Source of the DNA: Streptomyces antioxidans
GTDB lineage: Bacteria > Actinomycetota > Actinomycetes > Streptomycetales > Streptomycetaceae
DNA: 40,631 nucleotides
Direction of reading: 5' to 3'
Assembly (NCBI RefSeq): GCF_000968685.2
Contig: NZ_LAKD02000078.1
Span: 1-40,631, forward strand
Shown piece after piece: positions 33,632 through 40,631 of this stretch. Positions within the stretch are counted from its first letter, which is position 1; each line of letters begins with the position of its first letter. A program made the position numbers and the translations under genes. The notes beneath the pieces were generated by a model. The model saw only the letters and a list, made by a program, of their open reading frames with translations, was not told the origin of the DNA and did no database searches.

Positions 33632-33663
33632 AGAGCCGTCGGGCCGCCGCACGGTTCGTCCCC

Positions 33664-34713
33664 TTACGGCTCGTCGGTTCTCGATTCGAGGTCGCGGCGG
33701 GTGTTCTCGCCGTAGACGCCGTCCGGATCGCCCGTGATGTCGTGCTGGTCCTGGTAGCTGGAGACGATCCGCCGCAGCCCCGCGTCGTACTTCCCGTCCG
33801 CCACACCGATGTACTGCAACAGCTGGATCAGCCGCTTCTGGAGTTCGACCACCTCGGGCCCGCTGTCGCCCTCGCGCAGCACCGGCGGGCCGGGCGGCTC
33901 GGGGGTGTCGTCGGACGGGGCGGAGGTCGGGCCGCCGGACGCGCTCGGCCCGGGCTTCTTCACCGAGCCGGTCGCGGACGCGGACGCCGAGGGGTGGGCC
34001 GAGCCCGAGGGGGCGCCTCCGGCCAGGGGCGCGCTCGCCTTCGCCGGGCCGGACGCGGACGGGTGGGGCGTCGCGCTCGACGAAGGGGAGCCGGATGACG
34101 CGCCGGGCCCTTCGGCCGGAAACTCCTCTTCCTCGCCCACCGAGGAGGGGCTGGCCGTGCTGTCTGCGAGCGTGTGGTCGCTCGCCCCGCCGCCGCTGCC
34201 GCCCTCCTTGTGGTCACCGCCCACCAGGCCGGTGCCGATCGCCAGCGAACCGGCCACCGCCACGGCCGCCGCGCCCGCGAGCACGGCCGCCACGACCTTG
34301 CGCTTGCTCTTACGGTGGCGGCCGGCGCCCGGCTCGGAGGTGTCTTCGTCGGTCTCGGTGTCCCCCTCGGCGTCGGTGCCGGCGTCGGTGATTCCGTCGG
34401 CCTTGGCACCCTCGTACCCGCCGGGTCTCTCCTCGACGCGGTCGATCACCCGTGTCTCCTCGCCGTCCCCCTTCCCGGCGTTCTTCCCCTCCGCCGCGCT
34501 CTCCGCCTTCTCGAAGAGGCGGAGATCACGTGGATCGGGGCCGCCCGGGCGCTCCTCCGGGAGCGTCACCTCGGGGTTCGGCCGGGTGGTCTGGTCATCG
34601 GTCGCAGCACCTGCCGTCGCGGTGGACGCGGCTGCGCGTTCGGCACACGTACAGCCCGGGCGGCCGTTGGCGCGCGCCGGTGCGAAGCAGTGCGGGCAGG
34701 ACTCTGCCGTCAC
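33664..34713 (-). CDS. zinc-ribbon, membrane-anchored peptidoglycan-binding protein
   Basis: 349 residues. N-terminus CPHCFAPARANGRPGCTC is a Cys4 zinc ribbon. Next an acidic disordered part, a basic stop (RHRKSKRK) and one membrane helix (VVAAVLAGAAAVAVAGSLAI, about 137-156), then a long Ser/Pro/Ala linker outside, and a C-terminal peptidoglycan-binding_1 domain (EVVELQKRLIQLLQYIG, YGENTRRDLES). So a cytoplasmic N-end is linked to the wall outside. GTG start with AGGGAGG. Such proteins are common near septation and secretion genes, but role is unknown. Partial overlap with repeat element downstream only. Confidence 0.85.
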   Translation of the reverse strand: MTAESCPHCFAPARANGRPGCTCAERAAASTATAGAATDDQTTRPNPEVTLPEERPGGPDPRDLRLFEKAESAAEGKNAGKGDGEETRVIDRVEERPGGYEGAKADGITDAGTDAEGDTETDEDTSEPGAGRHRKSKRKVVAAVLAGAAAVAVAGSLAIGTGLVGGDHKEGGSGGGASDHTLADSTASPSSVGEEEEFPAEGPGASSGSPSSSATPHPSASGPAKASAPLAGGAPSGSAHPSASASATGSVKKPGPSASGGPTSAPSDDTPEPPGPPVLREGDSGPEVVELQKRLIQLLQYIGVADGKYDAGLRRIVSSYQDQHDITGDPDGVYGENTRRDLESRTDEP

Positions 34714-34889
34714 GGAACTTTCCCTCCCTGGAGCTCGCAGCGATTATGCGCATCCGATCGCCCTCCGCGCAGGTGTTCGCCCGCCGTGCGGACCGGTCCG
34801 GCGGGCCGTAACGGGGCATAAAGGTGAGGATGGGACGAGGATGAGGATGAGGATGGGGAGGGGACGGAGGGGAGCGAGGAGGAGTCACC

Positions 34890-37163
34890 ATGCCGCGGGA
34901 CGCCGGTAGCCCGGCTCCGGCCCCAGAAGGCCCGCACGGTTCAGAGGGACCGCGAGGCCCGCGAGGTTCAGGAGACCCGCGGGGCCCCCAAGACCCGCAG
35001 GGCCCCCAAGGCCCCCAGGGCCCGCAAGCCCCTCAGGGTCCCCAGGCCCCTCAGGGTCCCCAGGCCCCTCAAGGCCCAGGAGCCCCACAAGGCCCCGGCA
35101 CGCCCGGCGCCGTAGCCCCCGGCCCCAGAGAGGGTTTGCCGCGGCGCACGGTCCTCGTGGCCATCGGCGCCCTGCTGCTCGGCATGCTGCTCGCCGCGCT
35201 CGACCAGACCATCGTCTCCACCGCGCTGCCCACCATCGTCAGCGACCTCGGCGGCCTGGAGCATCTGTCCTGGGTCGTCACCGCGTATCTCCTCGCCTCG
35301 ACCGCGGCCACCCCACTCTGGGGCAAACTCGGCGACCAGTACGGCCGTAAGAGGCTCTTCCAGACCGCGATCGTCATCTTCCTGACCGGCTCCGCGCTCT
35401 GCGGCCTCGCCGGGAACATGGCGGAACTCATCGCCTTCCGCGCGCTGCAGGGCCTGGGCGGCGGCGGGCTCATGGTGCTGTCGATGGCCATCGTCGGCGA
35501 TATCGTCCCGCCCCGCGAACGCGGCCGCTACCAGGGTCTCTTCGGCGCCGTCTTCAGCGCGGCCAGCGTGCTGGGGCCGCTGCTGGGCGGGGTGTTCGTG
35601 GACCGGCTCAGCTGGCGCTGGGTGTTCTACGTCAATCTGCCCCTCGGCATCGTCGCCCTCCTCGTCGTCGCCTCCGTGCTGCACATCCCGGTGCGCCGCA
35701 CCTCGCACACCATCGACTACCTCGGCACCTTCCTGATCGCCGCGGTGGCCGCCGCCCTGGTGCTGATGACCTCCCTCGGCGGGGTCAGCTACGGCTGGGG
35801 CTCCTGGCAGATCGTCGGGCTCGCGGTGGTCGGCATGGTGCTGCTCGCGGCCTTCGTACGGGTGGAGGCCCACGCGGCCGAACCGGTGCTGCCGCTCGCC
35901 CTCTTCCGCAGCCGCACCTTCACCCTCTGCGCGGTCATCGGCTTCGTCGTCGGCTTCGCGATGTTCGGCAGCATGACCTATCTGCCGACCTTCCTCCAGA
36001 TCGTGCAGGGCGTCTCGCCGACCACGTCCGGCCTCCATCTGCTGCCGCTGGTCCTCGGCACGCTGCTCTCCTCCACCGTCTCCGGCCACCTGGTCAGCCG
36101 CACCGGCCGCTACAAGGTCTTCCCGGTCCTTGGCACCGCGGTCACCGCGATCGGGCTGCTGCTGATGCACCAGCTGCGGGAGTCCAGCGGGGTGGCCGAG
36201 ATGAGCGCGTACTTCTTCGTCTTCGGCTGCGGCCTCGGCCTGGTCATCCAGGTGCTGGTGCTGATCGTGCAGAACTCCGTCCGCTATCAGGACCTGGGCG
36301 TCGCCACCTCCGGCGCCACCTTCTTCCGCTCGATCGGCGCCTCGTTCGGCGTCTCCGTCTTCGGCACGATCTTCGCCAACAACCTCGGCCCCCATATCGC
36401 CGACGCCCTCGCCGGACGGCGGCTGCCCCCCGGCGTCACCCCCGGCGCCCTCACCTCCGACCCCCGCACCCTCGGCCGGCTGCCGCCCGTGGACCAGGCC
36501 GCCGTCCGGCACGCGTTCTCCGTCTCCATCACCGATGTCTTCCTCTACGCGGTGCCCGTCGTGCTGCTCGCGTTCCTCCTCGCCTGGTACCTCCGCGAGG
36601 AGCCGCTGCGCGCCAGCGTCACCGCGCCCGACGGCAGCGAAATACTCGCCAGCAACCCCGTGGAACGCACCTCGCGCGACGAATGCGCCCGCGCGCTGTC
36701 CCTGCTCGGCAGCCGGGAGGGCCGCCATCAGATCTACGCGGACATCACCCACCGCGCCGGTCTCGACCTCAGACCCGCCGCGAGCTGGATGCTGCTGCGG
36801 ATCCAGCACTACGGCTCGGTCGAACCCGCCCTGCTCGCCGAGCGCACGCCCGTACCGCTGCGGGCCGTCACCGATGCGGCCCGGCAGATCGAGGAGCGGG
36901 GCCTCGGCCGCCGCTACGGGCTGGAGCTGATCCTCACGGACCACGGCCGTGAGGTCGCGACCAGGCTCTACCGGGCCCGGGAGGCGTCCCTCGCGGAACT
37001 CCTGGGCGACTGGTGGTCTCCGGACCGCCCGACCGATCTGACGAAGCTGGTGGACGAGTTGACGGGCGAGCTGTGCGGCTCGGACGGGGAACAGCCGAGG
37101 GAGGGTACGCCGCGTCCGGACCACCGCAGACCGCCGCCGACGCCGCCGTCCCACGGCCCCTGA
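34890..37163 (+). CDS. MFS drug exporter (DHA2, 14-TM) with collagen-like N-terminus and winged-helix C-terminus
   Basis: 757 residues. Residues 15-75 are a collagen-like run of G-P-Q/A-P-Q triplets coded by repeats in 34977-35100. From about 87 the DHA2 family follows: DQTIVSTALPTIV (motif C/D1), LWGKLGDQYGRKR (motif A), GLGGGGLMV and GPLLGGVFVDRLSWRWVFYV. After the last helix (about 565) comes roughly 150 residues with MarR-like features (ALSLLGSREG, DLRPAASWMLLRIQHYG, RQIEERGLGRRYG, LILTDHGREVATRLY). Exporter and winged helix in one chain is rare and could make it a sensor. ATG has GGAGGAG. Substrate unknown. Confidence 0.85.
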   Translation: MPRDAGSPAPAPEGPHGSEGPRGPRGSGDPRGPQDPQGPQGPQGPQAPQGPQAPQGPQAPQGPGAPQGPGTPGAVAPGPREGLPRRTVLVAIGALLLGMLLAALDQTIVSTALPTIVSDLGGLEHLSWVVTAYLLASTAATPLWGKLGDQYGRKRLFQTAIVIFLTGSALCGLAGNMAELIAFRALQGLGGGGLMVLSMAIVGDIVPPRERGRYQGLFGAVFSAASVLGPLLGGVFVDRLSWRWVFYVNLPLGIVALLVVASVLHIPVRRTSHTIDYLGTFLIAAVAAALVLMTSLGGVSYGWGSWQIVGLAVVGMVLLAAFVRVEAHAAEPVLPLALFRSRTFTLCAVIGFVVGFAMFGSMTYLPTFLQIVQGVSPTTSGLHLLPLVLGTLLSSTVSGHLVSRTGRYKVFPVLGTAVTAIGLLLMHQLRESSGVAEMSAYFFVFGCGLGLVIQVLVLIVQNSVRYQDLGVATSGATFFRSIGASFGVSVFGTIFANNLGPHIADALAGRRLPPGVTPGALTSDPRTLGRLPPVDQAAVRHAFSVSITDVFLYAVPVVLLAFLLAWYLREEPLRASVTAPDGSEILASNPVERTSRDECARALSLLGSREGRHQIYADITHRAGLDLRPAASWMLLRIQHYGSVEPALLAERTPVPLRAVTDAARQIEERGLGRRYGLELILTDHGREVATRLYRAREASLAELLGDWWSPDRPTDLTKLVDELTGELCGSDGEQPREGTPRPDHRRPPPTPPSHGP

Positions 37164-37222
37164 CGGGAGCGGTGAACGCGGCCCCATGCGGGCCCGGCGC
37201 TCGGACCGGCCTGGTGCTCGGC

Positions 37223-37819
37223 TCAGCCCAGCTCCTTGGCCATCCAGACCTCGGCGTACGGCCCGTCCGTGAAGGCCGGAACCTCCCGGTAGCCGTGGCG
37301 CGCGTAGAGCCCACGGGCCTCGACCAGATCGAGGCGGGTGTCGAGCACGATCCGGGCGGCGCCCAGTCCGCTCGCCGCCGCCTCGACGGCCGCGAGCAGC
37401 GCGGCGCCCCCGCCCAGGCCCCGCTTGGCGGGCCGTACGTACACCCGCTTCAGCTCCGCCGTACGCGCGTCGTCCAGCAGCCGCAGCCCCGCGCATCCGG
37501 CGGGTTCGCCGTCGTGGTGCGCCAGCAGGAACACGCCGTGCGGCGGGGCCAGATCGTCGCTCGGCATCTCGGCGAGCGCCTGCTCGATCTCCTCCGGGGT
37601 CGAGTCCCGCCCCTCGTGGAGCCGGTAGTAGCGGTCGGCGACATCGACGAGGTACTCGCGCAGCAGCATGGCCGGGGCGGGGCCGCCGACGGGGCGGGCG
37701 GCGACGGTCCACCCGGAGGGCGCGGACGCCAGGGGGCGCACGGGGCGCACGGGGGTGGCCGAACCGGCGCGGACGCGTGGCGTACTCGGCGTATCCGGCG
37801 TACTCGTCATGCTCCGCAT
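37223..37819 (-). CDS. GNAT-family N-acetyltransferase
   Basis: 198 residues to the 37819 ATG (195 from ATG 37810). Acetyl-CoA loop R-x-x-G-x-G/A is seen as RPAKRGLGGGAALL; preceding strand AELKRVYV and final strand ARIVLDTRL with YARHGYREVP are canonical. N-terminal 60 residues are low-complexity, so the true start may be later. Acceptor unknown. Several starts (GTGs and both ATGs) fit the GGAGG upstream, so the exact end is uncertain. Confidence 0.85.
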   Translation of the reverse strand: MRSMTSTPDTPSTPRVRAGSATPVRPVRPLASAPSGWTVAARPVGGPAPAMLLREYLVDVADRYYRLHEGRDSTPEEIEQALAEMPSDDLAPPHGVFLLAHHDGEPAGCAGLRLLDDARTAELKRVYVRPAKRGLGGGAALLAAVEAAASGLGAARIVLDTRLDLVEARGLYARHGYREVPAFTDGPYAEVWMAKELG

Positions 37820-37932
37820 CCTGGCACCCACCACACCTCCCCCGCACCGCAGTTTGAGGCCCGGAGACCGGGCTACCCGAAGAGAGGAGCCCCCCGAACG
37901 CGGAGGGGGAAGCCAGCGGGAAGGCAGAGACC

Positions 37933-38670
37933 ATGTCAACTGGTGCGATCAGCATCGTGGTCGTCGTCGCGGTCGTCCTCGCGGCCGCGCTCATCATCCG
38001 CGTCATCCGCGCGGGCGCGGGCCGCAGGGAACGCGCCCTGCGCCGCCGCTTCGGACCCGAGTACGAACTGAACGTCGCCCAGCACGCGGGCGACACCAAG
38101 GCGGCGGAGCGGGAACTCGAGGAACGGGTGCGGCTGTACGGCGATCTGAGGACCGAGCCCCTGCCCGGTGAGCTGCGCGAGCGGTACGTGGCCGAGTGGG
38201 CCGGTATTCAGGAGATGTTCATCGAGTCCCCGGAACACTCGGTGACCGGCGCCGATCAGCTCCTGGCCCGGCTCGCCCACGACCGTGGCTACCCGTCGGG
38301 CCGTTACGAGGAGCAGGTGGCGGCGCTGTCCGTGCACCACGCCGAGCACATCCAGGGCTACCGGCAGATCCACGACACGGCCGCCCGCGCCCGCGAGGGG
38401 CGCGCGGACACCGAGGAGCTGCGCGAGGCCGTGGTGCACGCCCGGCCGTTCTTCGAGGATCTGGTCAGGCCGCCGCACCACGGCTCCCCGACCGGCACCG
38501 GCCCCGAGACCGCGCGGCAGCAGCACTACGGCGAGCGGCGGGACGAGAGCGGCCTCCGGAAGTGGCTGCCGGGGTCCGGGACGCGAACGGGGACGGGAAC
38601 GGGGACGGGAACGGGGACGGGAACGGGCCGTACGCGGTTCGGCCACACCAGGAAGGGCGGCGCGTGGTGA
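37933..38670 (+). CDS. membrane-anchored protein of unknown function
   Basis: 245 residues. One N-terminal helix (AISIVVVVAVVLAAALIIRV), then charged helices (RRERALRRRFGPEYELNV, EEQVAALSVHHAEHIQGY). I recognise no named domain. The C-terminus has a run of Thr-Gly repeats from a 12-nt DNA repeat (GGGAACGGGGAC-like, 38588-38627), an obvious slippage site. Its stop overlaps the next gene's GTG (GTGA). Cotranscribed pair; likely related to envelope. Confidence 0.75.
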   Translation: MSTGAISIVVVVAVVLAAALIIRVIRAGAGRRERALRRRFGPEYELNVAQHAGDTKAAERELEERVRLYGDLRTEPLPGELRERYVAEWAGIQEMFIESPEHSVTGADQLLARLAHDRGYPSGRYEEQVAALSVHHAEHIQGYRQIHDTAARAREGRADTEELREAVVHARPFFEDLVRPPHHGSPTGTGPETARQQHYGERRDESGLRKWLPGSGTRTGTGTGTGTGTGTGRTRFGHTRKGGAW

Positions 38671-39215
38671 CGGACCCGACCGACCCGACCGACCCGGCGG
38701 AGAACGACGGGCAGCGGCGCCACGGGCTGGAGAAGCACGAAGTGGCCCCGCTGCCCAAGCGGCCGGACTACCCGCCGGGCAAGACGCCGGGTAAGGCGGA
38801 CGCGGCGGAGCCGATGACGTCCTGGCACGCGACGAGGCCGGGGCACGAGCCGACGAACGGAAGCCGACCCACGCCGACGCACGGATCCTTCGACCACCCC
38901 CCGTCGGGCGGCGAGCCGTCGCACACCCCGAACGGCCCCAGCTTCCCCGTGCTGCCCACGAGCGAGCACGACAAGCTGACCCAGCGACTGCGGTACGCGG
39001 TCAGCGGCTTCGTGGACTCCCCCCACGGCGCCGTGGAGGAGGCCGACGCCCTGCTCGTGGAGGTGGCCGCCCGCCTCACCGACCTCCTCGCCGAACGCCG
39101 CGCCACCCTCCGTGCCGCCTGGCACGAGGACGACACGGCCACCTCGGAGACGGAGGAGCTGCGTCTGGCGATGCGGGGCTACCGCAATGTCCTGGAGCGC
39201 CTGATCAGCATCTGA
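38667..39215 (+). CDS. unknown soluble protein, coupled to preceding gene
   Basis: 182 residues from GTG 38667, whose GTGA overlaps the TGA of the upstream membrane protein (38668-38670). N-terminal TDPTDPTDP and a His/Pro-rich disordered part to about 90, then helices (KLTQRLRYAVSGFVDSPHGA, VEEADALLVEVAARLTDLLA, EELRLAMRGYRNVLERLISI). Helical end resembles chaperone-like or coiled-coil proteins but no family is recognised. Function likely tied to the membrane partner. Confidence 0.75.
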   Translation: MTDPTDPTDPAENDGQRRHGLEKHEVAPLPKRPDYPPGKTPGKADAAEPMTSWHATRPGHEPTNGSRPTPTHGSFDHPPSGGEPSHTPNGPSFPVLPTSEHDKLTQRLRYAVSGFVDSPHGAVEEADALLVEVAARLTDLLAERRATLRAAWHEDDTATSETEELRLAMRGYRNVLERLISI

Positions 39216-39241
39216 ATCTGACCGCCCCGGACCCCACGGTT

Positions 39242-39273
39242 GGCCGCCGCCCGGACTGCTCCGGGCGGCGGCC
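39242..39273 (+). terminator. 14-bp perfect hairpin
   Basis: GGCCGCCGCCCGGA (39242-39255) and TCCGGGCGGCGGCC (39260-39273) around CTGC, 27 bases after the stop of the preceding gene. Confidence 0.75.
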
Positions 39274-39379
39274 AGGGGCGTATCGGCCGGGGCCCTCGTA
39301 AATCGTTCGTGGTGCGGGCGCGGCACGGCCTACCGTGGCGCGGTTGTGATCGGACGAGGTGCACGGAGGGCCGAGGGTC

Positions 39380-40525
39380 ATGGGGCCGTACAGCGGGTGG
39401 GCCGACGAGGGATTCGGTGGCGTCGCGGATGTGTTCGCGCGGAACTTCGAGGAGTTTCCCGAACTCGGCGCGGCCACCACCGTCTTCGTCGGCGGGCGCA
39501 AGGTCGTGGAGCTGTGGGGCGGGGTCGCGGATGGGGGGAGTGGGCGGGCATGGGAGCGGGACACCGTGGTCCCGGTGTTCTCCTGCGCCAAGGCCCTGGT
39601 GAGCGTCTGCGCCCACCTCCTCGCGCAGGAGGGGCGACTGGACCTCGACGCCCCGGTGAGCCGGTACTGGCCGGAGTTCGGCCGGTACGGCAAGGAGGCC
39701 ATCACCTGCCGCATGGTGCTCGGGCACCGGGCGGGGGTCCCCGTGCTCGACGGGGTGCTGACGTTCGAGGAGATCGCCGCATGGGAGCCGGTGATCCGCG
39801 CCATCGAGGGGCAGACGCCGCTGTGGGAGCCGGACACGTCGTACGAGTACCACGGCCATGTCTTCGGCTTCCTGATCGGTGAGGTCATCCGGCGGATCAC
39901 CGGGGACACTCCGGGCGCGTACTTCCGCCGGACCGTGGGGGACCCGCTGGGGCTGCGGGCCTGGATCGGGCTGCCCGGGGCGGAGATGGCCGGGCGGGCC
40001 CGGCTGGCCGAGGCGGAGGGGCGGCCCGGGATGCCGGGGCCCGAGCACCTGCTGACCCGGATCGTGACCATGAACGGCGCGCTGGTCTTCCCCGGCCTCG
40101 ACGGGCCGCACGGCTGGAACGACCCTGCGCTGCTCGGCATGGAGCTGCCCGGCGCGGGCGCCACCGCGTCCGCGAGCGGGCTCGCCGGTCTTTACGCGGC
40201 GGCCGTCACCGGCATCGAGGGCGGGCGCCGACTGCTGGCCCCCGAGACCGTGACCGACGCGGTGCGCGAGCTCTCGTCCGGCAAGGGCTGGCTGGGCTTC
40301 GACATGGGAGCGCGCTGGGGCTCGGGCTTCCTGCTCGACTCGCCGTCGTTCCGGCCGATGCTGGGGGAGCGGAGCTTCGGCAATGACGGGGCGGGCGGAC
40401 AGTTCGCCTTCGGCGACGACGAGTTCGGCGTGGGCTTCGCGTATGTGGCCAACCGCATGGTCGGCCACGGTGACGCCCGAGCCTCCCGCCTGGTCGCGGC
40501 CCTGCGGGGTTGTCTGGGCGGCTGA
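39380..40525 (+). CDS. serine beta-lactamase-fold esterase (EstB-like)
   Basis: 381 residues from ATG 39380 with GGAGGG 9 bases upstream; an earlier GTG at 39359 is less likely. Catalytic Ser-x-x-Lys is S-C-A-K (VFSCAKALV, Ser about 69); the Tyr motif is YEYHGHVFG. Lacks a signal peptide, so it is cytoplasmic and more probably an esterase or transesterase than an antibiotic beta-lactamase. The final part (GNDGAGGQFAFGDDEFGVGF) carries the third conserved Gly-rich motif. Stands alone after a terminator. Confidence 0.88.
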   Translation: MGPYSGWADEGFGGVADVFARNFEEFPELGAATTVFVGGRKVVELWGGVADGGSGRAWERDTVVPVFSCAKALVSVCAHLLAQEGRLDLDAPVSRYWPEFGRYGKEAITCRMVLGHRAGVPVLDGVLTFEEIAAWEPVIRAIEGQTPLWEPDTSYEYHGHVFGFLIGEVIRRITGDTPGAYFRRTVGDPLGLRAWIGLPGAEMAGRARLAEAEGRPGMPGPEHLLTRIVTMNGALVFPGLDGPHGWNDPALLGMELPGAGATASASGLAGLYAAAVTGIEGGRRLLAPETVTDAVRELSSGKGWLGFDMGARWGSGFLLDSPSFRPMLGERSFGNDGAGGQFAFGDDEFGVGFAYVANRMVGHGDARASRLVAALRGCLGG

Positions 40526-40529
40526 TCAG

Positions 40530-40631
40530 CCCCCACCCCGCCCCTCCCCGAAACGAGGGCTCCGCCCCCGCCCCCGCCGGGGCTCCGCCCCGGACCCCGC
40601 TCCTCAATCGCCGGAGGGGCTGGGGTGGCTG
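40530..40631. repeat. third copy of the GC-rich bounded element, cut by window edge
   Basis: Arm GCCCCTCCCCGAAACGAGGG and CTCCGCCCC at 40540-40568 matches the left arms at 30971 and 33396, followed by two units and CTCCTCAATCGCCGGAGGGG. It begins 5 bases after the esterase stop, so it may end that transcript. The right end is outside the window. Confidence 0.75.

Noticed and set aside
34968..38099. 1,043-residue open frame on the minus strand
   Set aside because: Antisense to the MFS, GNAT and unknown genes; composition is repeats of their reverse complement, with no domain motifs. A GC-bias shadow.
39380..40525. Beta-lactamase giving drug resistance
   Set aside because: No signal peptide and EstB-type SxxK/Tyr motifs; most such proteins are esterases.

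Overview
The window reads as chromosomal Streptomyces DNA. Base composition is very GC-rich with strong third-position GC bias, so long spurious frames open on every strand. GTG starts and ATGA stop/start overlaps are frequent. The gene families are typical of the genus: AfsR/SARP, DrrAB-like ABC exporter, clpP3-clpP4-popR, XRE-DUF5753 operons, MASE1, and GC-rich intergenic palindromic repeats. I cannot name a species.

Layout. (1) 1-1833: the possible 5' part of a leftward membrane protein, a tRNA-Val(TAC), then broken remnants: a lanC-like cyclase pseudogene and the N-terminal scrap of an apparent peptide O-methyltransferase, consistent with a decayed lanthipeptide locus beside a tRNA. (2) 1834-5052: a leftward block of an XRE/TPR-like regulator and a four-gene operon (73 aa, 206 aa, XRE-DUF5753, 58 aa) in which every gene overlaps the next by ATGA, preceded by a perfect GGGGACA-N3-TGTCCCC palindrome. 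(3) 5207-11644: an APH-family kinase divergent from a 1,129-aa AfsR/SARP regulator, which converges on a DrrAB-like ABC exporter whose upstream region carries four heptamers with 11-bp spacing. (4) 11651-16188: a PPOX-fold protein, a broken aldo/keto reductase abutting an AraC-like tail, a cupin, a TetX-like monooxygenase divergent from a TetR regulator with an 18-bp operator array between them, and a truncated PPOX piece. (5) 16285-19074: a methyltransferase, then clpP3-clpP4 convergent with popR; the clpP3 and popR upstream regions share the same 15-bp box. (6) 19299-25955: MASE1 protein, secreted ricin-lectin/beta-helix protein, alpha/beta hydrolase, lytic transglycosylase, DedA and DoxX. 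(7) 26094-30715: FAD/NAD(P)-binding protein, PhoD-like phosphatase, secreted HNH nuclease. (8) 30937-34713: an inverted-repeat-bounded array of about 24-nt GC-rich units, a yybP-ykoY (Mn2+) riboswitch in front of a GDT1/TMEM165-type transporter, a HAD phosphatase, a second smaller copy of the bounded element, and a peptidoglycan-binding membrane protein. (9) 34890-40631: an MFS exporter with a collagen-like N-terminus and a winged-helix C-terminus, a GNAT acetyltransferase, a two-gene operon of unknown function, a beta-lactamase-fold esterase, and the start of a third repeat element.

How the parts work together. The best-supported circuit is clpP3/clpP4/popR: a regulator with a C-terminal Leu-Ala-Ala tail, matching boxes at both promoters, and a ClpP4 whose catalytic His is replaced by Gly. 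The TetX/TetR pair and the SARP/exporter pair are plausible self-contained regulatory units with visible operator-like repeats. No CRISPR array, integrase, transposase or complete biosynthetic cluster was seen. I did not find a clear new multi-gene system; the best candidates for something undescribed are the four-gene XRE operon and the inverted-repeat-bounded array.
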